The notes: a model not told the origin generated them from the letters alone. Positions 41,261-50,052 are shown, counted from the first letter of the stretch. The stretch is 64,000 nt of DNA from Planctomycetota bacterium (GCA_020638635.1 JACKIE010000003.1:186001-250000); one strand, 5' to 3'. Program-made: numbers and translations.

Positions 41261-41863
41261 CTATCCCTTTGCTTCAAGAACTCCCGGGATCACTTCGCGC
41301 CCGAGAGCGGTCAGGCGTTCGCGCAAAATCGCCTTTGCGCGCGACAGGCGTGACATCACGGTGCCCACCGGAATGTCGATCGCCAGGGCAATCTCTCTGT
41401 ACGGCAACCCGCCGATCACGTTCATGACCAGCACCTCGCGGTACTCCTCTGCGAGGGACTGCAATCCCTGCTTCAGGCGATCATCAAGAGCGTTCAGAAA
41501 CACTTCATTCTTCATCAAACCCGCCAACTCATGGCTGGCCTGAAACTCGTACCGCAGCCTGTCGTCTTCTTCGACTACATAGCTGCCCAGGTTTTCGAGT
41601 ACGGCGATTTCGGGACGCGCCCTGCGCTGCCGATAAAGGTTGATGAAGCGGTTGGTCATCAAGCGGAACATCCATGCTTTCAAGTTCGTGCCGGGCCTGA
41701 AGAGGTGGAACCGTTCGAACGCCCGCACGTACGTATCCTGCACAAGGTCTTCGGCGTCACGCGAGTTGCGGGTAAGTTTCAACGCGCCGCCATACAGCGC
41801 ATCCATCAATGGAAGAGCTTCGCGTTCGAATACCGACCTGCGTTCGTTGTTTCCTTCCGCCAC
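41261..41863 (-). CDS. ECF-type RNA polymerase sigma factor
   Basis: 200 residues with no region 1. Region 2 carries DAEDLVQDTYVRAFERFHLFRPGTNLKAWMFRLMTNRFINLYRQRRAR (-10 recognition). Region 4 has LPYREIALAIDIPVGTVMSRLSRAKAIL, a helix-turn-helix (-35 recognition). It is followed by its anti-sigma factor and a Spy-like lipoprotein, forming a stress-response unit. Linkers between regions 2 and 4 are somewhat long. Confidence 0.95.
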   Translation of the reverse strand: MAEGNNERRSVFEREALPLMDALYGGALKLTRNSRDAEDLVQDTYVRAFERFHLFRPGTNLKAWMFRLMTNRFINLYRQRRARPEIAVLENLGSYVVEEDDRLRYEFQASHELAGLMKNEVFLNALDDRLKQGLQSLAEEYREVLVMNVIGGLPYREIALAIDIPVGTVMSRLSRAKAILRERLTALGREVIPGVLEAKG

Positions 41864-41956
41864 CCATGCACCCGAACAGGGACGTCAATGCCTGTATTCC
41901 ATGATTTCGAGCATTATAGGAGGGAGCGGTGCGCCAGTCAGGTGAAACGGCACCAT

Positions 41957-42763
41957 TCAATCGGACTTCTCGGCCTTCACGCTGGCGGTTTCCTTGCCCT
42001 CCAGAAGGGCGTTCCAGAACGCCTCCGTGAACACCTCAAGCCGTTCGCGGCACAGTTTCGCACGTCCTAGCATCTCGCGCAGGCTAAATATGCGCGCCGG
42101 ATTGACAGCGAGTTTGCCGATGATGCGTGAGCTGGACAGCTTCGCTTTTTCCCGCACGTAGCGTTCCAGCTCAGGCACTCGCTCGTCGGACATGTCAAAA
42201 ATGCTGCGCGCCACCACGAACGGGATCTTCTCCTCTTCGGCGATGTTGGCAATCGCGATCGCACTCTGGTCCACCACGTCGGCCTGGGTCTGCATGTGCA
42301 ACTTCATCTTCTCTGCCGCCTCGCGGACAGGATCAAACACAGTCACTATGCTGCCCAGGATGCCGCCAATGCCCGGCACCGACCGGATCACCCGCCGCAT
42401 CATCTCCTGCACAGGCTGCTGAAGCGTCACCGGCCGATACTGACTGCCCAGGCCGATCTGGTTCAGGAACGTCACACCTACCACCACGTCGCCCACGTTC
42501 AACGCGCTCGAGAGCGCACTGCCGAAGCCGATGCTTACAATCGCTATCGGCTTGTCCACCTGGATTGCCTCACGCAGCGCGGCCGCCGTGGCATCCGGGT
42601 TGTGGCCGGTGATCAGGCACTTTGCGGAGGTGTAGTGCCAGATACCGCCGTGCACCAACCCAACCTTCTGCTTGTAAGTACGGGAGTTCTCGAGCCGATT
42701 AATGAACTGCAGGGCGTCCGACTCGGTCGCGGCCACAAACAGGATTTTCGGCAACTCGCGCAT
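41957..42763 (-). CDS. hpnG: HpnG-like hopanoid nucleoside phosphorylase
   Basis: 268 residues of the purine nucleoside phosphorylase/MTAN fold: a nucleotide-binding Gly-rich region (IVSIGFGSALSSALNVGDVVVG) and a C-terminal VARSIFDMSDERVP that replaces the usual R-x-S-D-x-A catalytic motif. HpnG-type enzymes release adenine from adenosylhopane to give ribosylhopane. The assignment depends on its position: hpnH lies immediately upstream in the same direction, separated by about 140 bases. Without that context it would be a generic phosphorylase. Confidence 0.7.
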   Translation of the reverse strand: MRELPKILFVAATESDALQFINRLENSRTYKQKVGLVHGGIWHYTSAKCLITGHNPDATAAALREAIQVDKPIAIVSIGFGSALSSALNVGDVVVGVTFLNQIGLGSQYRPVTLQQPVQEMMRRVIRSVPGIGGILGSIVTVFDPVREAAEKMKLHMQTQADVVDQSAIAIANIAEEEKIPFVVARSIFDMSDERVPELERYVREKAKLSSSRIIGKLAVNPARIFSLREMLGRAKLCRERLEVFTEAFWNALLEGKETASVKAEKSD

Positions 42764-42856
42764 TCATCCGCCCGGGACATCCGGCTGCACTCCCCCCATA
42801 ACTGCCCCCACAGGCTATCGCCGTCAAGGGCTTTGTGCAAAGGTCACTAACAGCGC

Positions 42857-42878
42857 GGGCGACCTGCAGGGGTCGCCC
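42857..42878 (-). terminator. Hairpin after hpnH
   Basis: GGGCGACC pairs with GGTCGCCC across a 6-base loop in the gap between hpnH and hpnG. No clear T-run follows on the transcribed strand, so it may be a partial terminator or a stability hairpin. Confidence 0.5.
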
Positions 42879-42903
42879 ACACATGAGGTTGCACCATTGA
42901 GCA

Positions 42904-44310
42904 CTACAGAGGATCCGAGAATATACCGATCGCGCCCACCTTTTCGCCCGCCTCGCGCTTTGCTTTCTGGTCGTTGTACTTCTTGACCCAGGCTTCCCAC
43001 CCCTGGCCATCGGCGAAATTGCGGCCGGTCAACTCGACCTTGTCGATAGACTCGATGGCGATCAGCCGCGCTTCGGCGTCGCGCGAGGGGAAGAACTCGA
43101 CGGTATCGCCTTCGATGTTGAAGACGAAGCCCTCGTGCTCGCTGCCGTCGCGCAGGGTGATGGTGACGTCGCCGCGATGGTCCAGTGCCTCGTGCAGCTT
43201 CTTCAGCAGCTCATCGTCGAAATGTACGTCGGTGCCGGTCTCGATGCGGCGCCCCACGGCGGGCGGCGTGATGTTCTCGCCGCGGCGGCTGTTCACGCCG
43301 TTCAGCGTGGCCAGCATGGTGCGCCAGAAACCCTTCCAGCTGTTAAAGGTTTCGTGCACGGCCGTGGGCTCGTAGCCGCAGTGGACCATGCAGTTCTGGC
43401 ACTTGCTGTTGCCGCTTGCGCGACCGTAGTTTTCCCACTTTGTGTCGTTGAGCAGCTCTTCCCAGGTTTCGGCGTAGCCTTCCTGCAGCAGATAGCAGGG
43501 CTTCTGCCATCCGAACAGCGTGTAGCAGGGGTTGCCCCAGGGCGTGCACTCGAGATGCAGCTTACCCATCAGGAACTCCATGAACAGCGGCGACTGGTTG
43601 AACTTCCACTGGGGCTCAGGGTCTTTCAGCAGGTCGCGGAAAAGAGTGAAGGTCTTTTCGCGGTTCAGGAAGTTCTGCTGGTCGGGCGCCTTCTGGTAGC
43701 TATAGCCCGGGCTCATGGTCAGGCCCTCGACGCCCAGCTCCATCATGTGGCTGAAGAACTTGCGGGTGCGCTCCGGGTGGGCGTGACCGAACAGCGTGGT
43801 GTTGGTGCACACTCGGAAGCCCTTGCTGACGGCCAGTTTGATGGCTTCTTCGGCTTTCTCGAAGGTACCTTCGCGGCAGACGGCAAAATCATGGGCCTCG
43901 CGGTCGCCGTCCATGTGGATGTTGAAGGTGAGGTACTTGGAAGGCTCGAACAGCCCCTCTTCCAGGCGCTGCTTGAGCAGCAGGGCGTTGGTGCACAGGT
44001 AGATGTACTTCTTGCGCTTCACCAGCTCGCGCACCAGCTCGGCGATGTGGCTGTACATCAGTGGCTCGCCGCCGGGGATGCTGATGATGGGCGCTCCGCA
44101 CTCCTCCACAGCGCGCAGTGCATCGGCGACTTCCATTTCCTTCTTGAGGATGTGCGCCGGGTACTGGATTTTGCCGCAGCCGGCGCAGGCCAGATTGCAG
44201 CGCAGCAGCGGCTCGAGCATCAGCACGGTCGCGTAGCGTTTGCGGCGCAGGATGCGCTGCTTCAACACGTAGCTGGCAACCGCCCACATCTGCGAAACAG
44301 GTACCGCCAT
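42904..44310 (-). CDS. hpnH: HpnH-like adenosylhopane synthase, radical SAM, with C-terminal extra domain
   Basis: 468 residues; HpnH usually has about 330-390. The radical-SAM cluster motif is CNLACAGC (Cx3Cx2C), followed by SIPGGEPLMYSHIAELV and NIHMDGDREAHDFAVC. The SPASM-like C-terminal Cys set (CYTLFGWQKPCYLL, SKCQNCMVHCGYE) matches the HpnH family, which joins a deoxyadenosyl radical to diploptene. About 100 residues beyond about 355 form an extra domain with ITLRDGSEHEGFVFNIEGDTVEFFPS, resembling a small beta-barrel. Membrane-associated hopanoid synthesis in the cytoplasm. Confidence 0.88.
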   Translation of the reverse strand: MAVPVSQMWAVASYVLKQRILRRKRYATVLMLEPLLRCNLACAGCGKIQYPAHILKKEMEVADALRAVEECGAPIISIPGGEPLMYSHIAELVRELVKRKKYIYLCTNALLLKQRLEEGLFEPSKYLTFNIHMDGDREAHDFAVCREGTFEKAEEAIKLAVSKGFRVCTNTTLFGHAHPERTRKFFSHMMELGVEGLTMSPGYSYQKAPDQQNFLNREKTFTLFRDLLKDPEPQWKFNQSPLFMEFLMGKLHLECTPWGNPCYTLFGWQKPCYLLQEGYAETWEELLNDTKWENYGRASGNSKCQNCMVHCGYEPTAVHETFNSWKGFWRTMLATLNGVNSRRGENITPPAVGRRIETGTDVHFDDELLKKLHEALDHRGDVTITLRDGSEHEGFVFNIEGDTVEFFPSRDAEARLIAIESIDKVELTGRNFADGQGWEAWVKKYNDQKAKREAGEKVGAIGIFSDPL

Positions 44311-44389
44311 AGGTCCACCGCTCTCAGCCCCGGAAAGCCCGCCCTCATAGCCCCGAATCCCGCAAAGTCTAGTGGCGGTGCATCACGAG

Positions 44390-45166
44390 TCAATCTAAGT
44401 CCAGCCGTCCAGCCAGCTCTTCCACCAGCGCCGCCACAGCCTGAAGCGCCAGCAGCGCTTGCGCGTCGCTTACTCCGCCGCGCTGGCGCTTCTGCACGGC
44501 CGGGTGCACGAAATTACGCAGTTCCTTGATGCCGCGCGCCACGTGGCTGACGGCCGAAGTCAGCACCCCCATGTGGCGCAGCACGCTGAGCGCTTCCTCG
44601 AAGCGATAGCTGTCTGCGTCGGCCGGCGCCTTGCGTTGCGGGTAGACGGCGCGGAACGCGGCCTCGACAGGCTTGCCCAGGCGCGCCACCGCGGCCTGAA
44701 GTACGCCTTCCAGCGTCGCACCGGCCATCACCACTGCGGCCTTGCGACCGCCCGCGTGGAAGGAGCGCCATGCTTCGTCGGCGTCGTTAAGCAGCGGTGT
44801 ATCTTTGCCGCGCGTGATGCGTGCGATTCCATCTCGCACTACCGCGGGCGCCTGGCGTGGTTGCGAATTCAGCGCCTCGATGTACGCCTGCAGCAGCCCC
44901 GCGATCTGCTCACGTTTGCGCGCGAAGTGCCGGCCGCTGAGGTCCTTCAGCTGCGCGACATCGCGCGCAGCGGGCAGCGGCGGCCTGGGCGAGGGCCGGC
45001 GCGCGCGGCGCAAGCCGGCGATTTCTCGCTCCAGTTGCTTCACGCGCGCGGCGTGTCCCGCGCGGTCGCGCCCGAAGCCGGGCGGCTGCAGCGCGACTGC
45101 CATGTCGAGGGCCCGGGCTGCGGCCTCATGCAGCGGCGCGATGCGAGGATCCAGGATGCTGCTCAC
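44390..45166 (-). CDS. Uncharacterised helical protein
   Basis: 258 residues, mostly helical. An Arg-rich N-terminal part (about 40-75) and a C-terminal domain (about 130-258) with ATLEGVLQAAVARL and IKELRNFVHP. The last is reminiscent of HEPN/DUF4145-type motifs, where Arg and His are near each other, but spacing differs. Start ATG 45166 overlaps the previous gene (ATGA), so the two are translated together. No function assigned. Confidence 0.6.
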   Translation of the reverse strand: MSSILDPRIAPLHEAAARALDMAVALQPPGFGRDRAGHAARVKQLEREIAGLRRARRPSPRPPLPAARDVAQLKDLSGRHFARKREQIAGLLQAYIEALNSQPRQAPAVVRDGIARITRGKDTPLLNDADEAWRSFHAGGRKAAVVMAGATLEGVLQAAVARLGKPVEAAFRAVYPQRKAPADADSYRFEEALSVLRHMGVLTSAVSHVARGIKELRNFVHPAVQKRQRGGVSDAQALLALQAVAALVEELAGRLDLD

Positions 45167-46938
45167 GGAAACTCCTTGCCCAGCAGTGCTTCCAAGGCGG
45201 GCAGGCTGCCGCCCCGGAACACCACGATCAAGGGCCCTGCCTGCCCATGACTCCGCAGCACCAGCACGGACTGCCCCGAAAACGGCCCCAGGGCCGCAAG
45301 CTCGTCGCGGTCCACGCTCACGGCATGCGGAAAGGCGCGCAGCGTGCGTAGCCGCGCCTCAAGGCGCGCTGCCAGGCCCGGCACGGCCTGCGCGCCTGGC
45401 GGGTGCAGCTCCAGCGACTCCCCCACCAGTGCCGCCAGCAGCGAGGCACCATGCTCGCTCAGGCGGCGGAAAAGTGCCGGCAGGCTGTCTTCACGCAAGG
45501 CGTGCGGGCGGGATGCCGACTCAAACAGCGGCAGCAGGGCGGCCCGCGCGGCTGAAGGTTCGGCGGCGGCCAGGGCCCGGGCATCCAGGTCTTGAGCCGC
45601 CAGCTGCTCTGCTTTTGTGCCCCCGGCCAGTTCCGCCACGCGCCGGCGCTGGGCGCGCGTGGTGCACAGCCCCGTCGCCTGCTGAAGGCACCTGGCCGCG
45701 CCGGTCTGCTGCCCGAGGCCCTGCAGGGCGCGTGCTTCCGCAATGGCATGCTCCAGCCGCTGCTCCGGCGCGCATTGCTCGAGTTCTGCCTTTCGGGTGC
45801 GGCGAAGCAGGTTGCGGGCAGCCGCGAACTCGCGCTTTGCCAGGAGCAGGCGGGCCCGCCACGAACGCGCCGCCGGGCCGAACCCCGCGCGCTCAGCCTG
45901 GCGAAGCAGGCGGTTTGCCTCGTCCTCCGGCGCATGGCCGCGTTCCGCCAGCATGGCCGCCAACACGCCCAACTGCAGCAGATTCCCCGACGTCAGCTGC
46001 GAGTGCAGCAGCTGGTCGTAGACCGTCCTGGCCTGCCCGGGAGCGCCGTCAGCCGCCAGAGCTTGCGCGAACGCAAGCTGGTCGGCCGGCGCGCCGCCGC
46101 CCGCCAGCGCGAAGCAATGAGCCGCAACCGCAGGCTCGCCGTGCCGCAACGCCTCGTGGCCCAGGTGGCGCGCGAGCAAAAGATCGCGGTTGATCGCTAA
46201 CCGCGCCTGCGGCAGGCGAACCTCCGGGGTTTGCAGCCATGCGTCCGCGGGCGCTGCAGACTCCGGGTCCGCGGCGGGGCCAAGCGCCACGCGCGTTCCC
46301 AGCTCAGCCAATTCCGCCGCCGCCAGCTCACGCAGGGCGCCGCGCATCACGCCGGGCGCCAGCCCGCAAGCCTGCAGCAGCGATTCCTCCTGCACCGGGT
46401 GCGGGGCCTGTTGCAGCAAGCTCAGCAGCTTGCCGGCCTGCGGCGAGAGATGCGGCAGAGGCGCCGCGCGCCCGGGTGCTTCGCGCAGCTCGGCGTCGGG
46501 AAGCCGCAGCACGGGGGGCAAGTCGCCGGTCGCGCCCAGCACCAGGCCGCTGGCCCTGAATCCTTGCCCGACCGCAAACCGCGCCGTTTGGGCGAAGTCG
46601 GCAAACAGCTTGGCGCTGGCGTGGTCGATGGCATCGGCGCGCAGCAGCCCGATGGAGACGCCGAGCGGCAGCAGGCGCCGCAGCATGTCGGCTAGCGCCT
46701 CCCGCGTCAGCACGGGGTCCGTGGTCGTGTCGCCGGCCGGATCCTGGAACAGGCCGGCGATGCGCAGCAACTGCAGCATCGCAGCGTAAAGGTAACGGTA
46801 CGGGCCGGCGGGCAGCAAAATGCCGTCGCCCACCGCGTCACGTACGGCGCGCGCGACGCTGCAGGCGTCGCGGCCGCGGATCACGCGGATGCGCGCACCG
46901 GCCGGCGGCATGTGTCGGCTGGGGAGGTGCTGCGTCAT
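45163..46938 (-). CDS. Alanine-rich helical-repeat protein, degenerate signal-transduction ATPase-like
   Basis: 591 residues. The N-terminal 220 residues include RIRVIRGRDACSVARAVRDA, lacking a proper P-loop, and a winged-helix-like segment (LSLLQQAPHPVQEESLLQACGL). The rest (about 240-500) is Ala/Leu/Arg-rich with TPR-style helical pairs. The layout resembles MalT/LuxR-type proteins with TPR sensor domains but without the Walker motif. It forms a two-gene unit with the following small gene. Function unknown. Confidence 0.6.
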   Translation of the reverse strand: MTQHLPSRHMPPAGARIRVIRGRDACSVARAVRDAVGDGILLPAGPYRYLYAAMLQLLRIAGLFQDPAGDTTTDPVLTREALADMLRRLLPLGVSIGLLRADAIDHASAKLFADFAQTARFAVGQGFRASGLVLGATGDLPPVLRLPDAELREAPGRAAPLPHLSPQAGKLLSLLQQAPHPVQEESLLQACGLAPGVMRGALRELAAAELAELGTRVALGPAADPESAAPADAWLQTPEVRLPQARLAINRDLLLARHLGHEALRHGEPAVAAHCFALAGGGAPADQLAFAQALAADGAPGQARTVYDQLLHSQLTSGNLLQLGVLAAMLAERGHAPEDEANRLLRQAERAGFGPAARSWRARLLLAKREFAAARNLLRRTRKAELEQCAPEQRLEHAIAEARALQGLGQQTGAARCLQQATGLCTTRAQRRRVAELAGGTKAEQLAAQDLDARALAAAEPSAARAALLPLFESASRPHALREDSLPALFRRLSEHGASLLAALVGESLELHPPGAQAVPGLAARLEARLRTLRAFPHAVSVDRDELAALGPFSGQSVLVLRSHGQAGPLIVVFRGGSLPALEALLGKEFP

Positions 46939-46996
46939 AAAGCTCGAAACGGGACGGGCACAGTCTAGCTTGGGTGACGGGCATGCGCGGCGAGTA

Positions 46997-47668
46997 TTAC
47001 TCGCGGGTTGAGCCGGGTGCGGCGCTGCCGCGGGCTTGCAGCAGTTCCTTGATCAGGCGCAGGGGATCTTCGATCAACGAGATGTGTCCCAATGCATCCT
47101 CGAGCAGGTTGTCCACGTAGCCGGCTTCCTGCAACTCGGTCATGCCCAGTTGGTTGCACAGGTTCATCAACATGCCCTGGGACATGATAAACCAGGCCGT
47201 CTGGTCGGGGTCCACGGCCTTGTGGACTTCCCCTTGCTCCTGGGCCAGCTTGATCAGGCCGGCGAAGTAGCGGTTGTAGGTAAGGTAGTTTTCCTTCAGC
47301 ACCTGGCGCACGCGCGGCAGGTCGGAGTTGGCGAGCGCGCGCAGGTGCAGGCGGAAGTAGGGCTCGTTCTCGCGCATGATGAGCCCGTGGGCGCGGATCA
47401 CGGCAATCAGCTTCAAAAGCGGTGTGGGCAACGACTCGGCGATCTTTTCGTAGTGCTCGATCGTCACTTCGCGCGCGCGGCGCAGCACCGCCACGTAGAG
47501 GTCCAGCTTGGTCTTGAAGTGCTGGTAGATCACGGGCTCGGTGACGCCGGCCGACTTGGCCAGCTCAGCCGTGGTGACCTGGCCATAGCTGGACTTGCCG
47601 AACAGCTTGGCGGCCGCATCAAGCAGTTGCACGCGCCGGTCATCTTTGCTGAGCCGCTTCTTGGCCAT
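46997..47668 (-). CDS. TetR/AcrR-family transcriptional regulator
   Basis: 223 residues. N-terminal TetR helix-turn-helix: RRVQLLDAAAKLFGKSSYGQVTTAELAKSAGVTEPVIYQHFKTKLDLYVAVL. A helical ligand-binding domain follows. Transcribed alone; a nearby target is not evident and the neighbour upstream is a repeat region. It may control its own promoter, which lies in 47669-47760. Confidence 0.95.
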   Translation of the reverse strand: MAKKRLSKDDRRVQLLDAAAKLFGKSSYGQVTTAELAKSAGVTEPVIYQHFKTKLDLYVAVLRRAREVTIEHYEKIAESLPTPLLKLIAVIRAHGLIMRENEPYFRLHLRALANSDLPRVRQVLKENYLTYNRYFAGLIKLAQEQGEVHKAVDPDQTAWFIMSQGMLMNLCNQLGMTELQEAGYVDNLLEDALGHISLIEDPLRLIKELLQARGSAAPGSTRE

Positions 47669-47761
47669 GGCGTTTGTCTACTACCTACCAGCCGCTTCGG
47701 CAACATGAAGCCGGATGTCGCAGGGGCATGTAGACTAGCCCGTCAGCGGAAACAGGAGCAA

Positions 47762-47834
47762 GAGCCCGAAGCGCAAGCGAATAAGAACAAGTGCGCGAAA
47801 GACGAAACAAGAGCCGGGAGCGCAAGCGACCGGG
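47762..47834 (+). repeat. REP-like elements, family A, direct pair
   Basis: Two copies in the same orientation, at 47762-47780 (GAGCCCGAAGCGCAAGCGA) and 47811-47834 (GAGCCGGGAGCGCAAGCGAC...). Both are upstream of the coiled-coil gene. Inverted copies after that gene and around the transposase share the core AGCGCAAGCGA. Confidence 0.85.
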
Positions 47835-47858
47835 AGGCGTACAGATTAGGAGGACGCA

Positions 47859-49388
47859 ATGTCTGATGGACTTCTGCCAGCATCGCAACGCAAGGTGCTT
47901 CAAGAAGTAGAGGTTGGGCTGCTGGAAGTGACGTGCCCTCTCTGTGACGGTAAGGGCAAACTGTCGCGTACACATCTCTATGATCAGCTGGGCGTGCGAG
48001 ATATGGCAAAACTCGCCACGCACACCGCAAAGGAGGCGGTCGCAGAGCTGACCGAAAGACTCTGGGGGCAGTACAAGGACAACTTGGAGAAGCAGGTCGC
48101 TGACCAAGCGAAGATGTTGAATCGTGACATCGAAGAGCTCAAGGCAGAAAAGAGCGAACTCGACGCTAAAGTCAACGCGCTACAGGAAAGCATCAAGGCA
48201 AAAGAAACAGCAGCCCGAAATGCGCAGAAGAACGAAGATCAGGCCGCGCTTCTTGCGGAGAAGCAGTTTTTGCAGGACGAGATCGCTGAGTTGAAGGGGC
48301 AGGTGTCTACGGCCAGAGCTGAACTTGAAGCCGTCGGCAAGCAACGCGGTTTAGATGTGAAGGAAGCCTCAGAGCGGGTTAAGGAAGAGCTAAACCAACG
48401 CATCGACCAATTGGAAAACGCGTTGCTCGATGAGCGCAAAAAGAAGGCGGAGATTGAAACAAGGCTTGAACGCGCACAGAGCGAACTAAGGCAACGGGAG
48501 CACGAAGCAAAGACAGCGGCGTATGAAGAAAAGCAGAAGGAACTCGATTCAAAACAAGAGTTGATCGACACGATGAAAGGAGAACTGGCTGAGTTAAGGG
48601 CCGTGGTACAGGCCTTCCCCGAGAAGGAGACGGTCGCAGTACAGAAGGCGATCAATGAGCACGAGAGCAAACTGCGCAAGTTAGAGCTTGATCGCGATAC
48701 CCTTCAGAAGGAACGAGACGGACTGAGGGAGGAGCTTGCGGATGCACGCCAGAAGCTCGAGGATCGCAAAGGAAAGGTCGAAGAAAGGACCTTTGAAAAG
48801 CTAGTGGCTGAAGTCCCGGGCGTGTGGATCGAAGATTGGCGCAGCAAGAGTGCCTCGGGCGACTACCACGTCGGACTGTACGACAAGGACGGAGAGAAAC
48901 TTCGGCCGTCCAAGATCGTCGTGGACAACAAGGACGTAGGTCGCCTGACGCCAAAAGAAATCGACAAGCTGATCCGAGATGCCCACAAGCACAACGTCGG
49001 CCTGGCAGCAATGGTTGTAAGTGACGAGTCCGCACTGAGGCCCGAAGACCTAGACGCCCGATTCGGGCTTGTGGATGGTGTGACTTTGCTACGAACGACA
49101 AGAGAGTGGTTCTTGCGGGACTTGGACCTTCTGAAACCGCTGATGAGGCGCCAAGCTGAGGAAGGGCCGGACTTCATGAAGCGAAATGTTGCCGTCGCGG
49201 CTGAAGTTCGATCGCATCTGAAAGCTCTGGACAAGGTGGAGAACTTTATGCGCCTCGCTCGCGAGAACGCGGAAAAGGCTGAGAAGGAGTTGAAGAAGTA
49301 TCGCAATACAATCGACGACTTGTGCCGGAATGCGGGCGCAACCGAAGCGGGCGGTGATGCGACTCAGGACGCCAGCGAAGAGGAGTGA
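47859..49388 (+). CDS. DUF2130-like coiled-coil protein, possible PD-(D/E)XK nuclease fold
   Basis: 509 residues. A CPLC-DGKGKL zinc-ribbon-like knuckle (single CxxC) near 26 leads into a coiled coil of about 230 residues, rich in Glu/Lys/Leu heptads. A C-terminal domain (about 300-470) contains VPGVWIEDWRSKSASGDYHV, then VVDNKDVGRL (D-x-x-DNK pattern) and DGVTLLRTTREWFLRDLDLLK. DUF2130-type proteins share such a coil plus a nuclease-like core. The codon use is less GC-rich than in neighbours and inverted REP elements flank the gene, so recent transfer is plausible. Ribosome site GGAGGA. Confidence 0.65.
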   Translation: MSDGLLPASQRKVLQEVEVGLLEVTCPLCDGKGKLSRTHLYDQLGVRDMAKLATHTAKEAVAELTERLWGQYKDNLEKQVADQAKMLNRDIEELKAEKSELDAKVNALQESIKAKETAARNAQKNEDQAALLAEKQFLQDEIAELKGQVSTARAELEAVGKQRGLDVKEASERVKEELNQRIDQLENALLDERKKKAEIETRLERAQSELRQREHEAKTAAYEEKQKELDSKQELIDTMKGELAELRAVVQAFPEKETVAVQKAINEHESKLRKLELDRDTLQKERDGLREELADARQKLEDRKGKVEERTFEKLVAEVPGVWIEDWRSKSASGDYHVGLYDKDGEKLRPSKIVVDNKDVGRLTPKEIDKLIRDAHKHNVGLAAMVVSDESALRPEDLDARFGLVDGVTLLRTTREWFLRDLDLLKPLMRRQAEEGPDFMKRNVAVAAEVRSHLKALDKVENFMRLARENAEKAEKELKKYRNTIDDLCRNAGATEAGGDATQDASEEE

Positions 49389-49400
49389 CCGCGCCGCTCA

Positions 49401-49430
49401 CCCGGTCGCTTGCGCTCCCGGCTCCTGTTT
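49401..49430 (-). repeat. REP-like element, family A, inverted copy
   Basis: CGGTCGCTTGCGCTCCCGGC... is the reverse complement of the 47811 copy, followed by TCCTGTTT. It lies between the coiled-coil gene and the transposase gene. Confidence 0.85.
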
Positions 49431-49462
49431 TCTTGCGTCGGTCGTGCTTGCAGGATTGAAAC

Positions 49463-49957
49463 ATGTTCAATGCTCCGAAGGCTTTTCTGTTCACCTTCGT
49501 TCCCTATGGCACCCGGTTGCATGGGGATGAGCGCGGTTCAGTCGACAAGTTTCACAACAAGTACGGCGGCGAGTTCGTGCCGCCCGACCTGCAGTTTGAA
49601 GCCATGCGCCGGGCCGACCTTGCCGAGGACCCTCTGCTGATCTCGCCGAAGATGCGCGGGATCATTGAGGATACGATCCTGCAGCACTGCGAGCATCGCG
49701 GGTGGCACCATTACTCGAGCAACGTGCGCACCAATCACATTCATGCGGTATTGTCTTCTGCTGGCGATCCGGATCGGATGTTGGCGGACTTGAAGGCCTA
49801 CCTCACGCGTGCGTTACGCCGCACCTGTGTGATTGGCACTCGCAAGCGGGTTTGGGCTGAGCGAGGAAGCAAGCGATACTTGTTCACGGATGCGGCCGTG
49901 ACCCGGGCCTGTGAGTATGTTTGGCTTGCTCAGGGTCCTGATCTACCTCGGGAATGA
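49463..49957 (+). CDS. REP-associated tyrosine transposase (Y1/IS200-like)
   Basis: 164 residues. It starts with the family block LFTFVPYGTRLHGDERGSVDKFHNKYG; the HUH metal-binding motif is in RTNHIHAVL (H-I-H), and the candidate catalytic Tyr is in ACEYVWLAQG near the end. Such single-domain Y1 enzymes mobilise or process REP sequences by single-strand cleavage. It lies between two family A REP elements of like orientation (49401 and 49984), the classic arrangement of a RAYT with its own REPs. A terminator follows at 50053. Confidence 0.88.
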   Translation: MFNAPKAFLFTFVPYGTRLHGDERGSVDKFHNKYGGEFVPPDLQFEAMRRADLAEDPLLISPKMRGIIEDTILQHCEHRGWHHYSSNVRTNHIHAVLSSAGDPDRMLADLKAYLTRALRRTCVIGTRKRVWAERGSKRYLFTDAAVTRACEYVWLAQGPDLPRE

Positions 49958-49983
49958 TGCGCCCTTTTGAGGTTGTGCGCGGA

Positions 49984-50008
49984 CCCGTCGCTTGCGCTCC
50001 GGGCTCCT
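49984..50008 (-). repeat. REP-like element, family A, downstream of the transposase
   Basis: CCCGTCGCTTGCGCTCCGGG followed by CTCCT, the same orientation as the copy at 49401. With it, this element brackets the transposase gene. Confidence 0.85.
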
Positions 50009-50052
50009 ATTCACAGGTTTCGACTGCCTCCCCTGCTGGCTTAAACAGTGGC

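Noticed and set aside
43135..44529. 464-codon plus-strand frame
   Set aside because: It is antisense to hpnH and has no recognisable domain.
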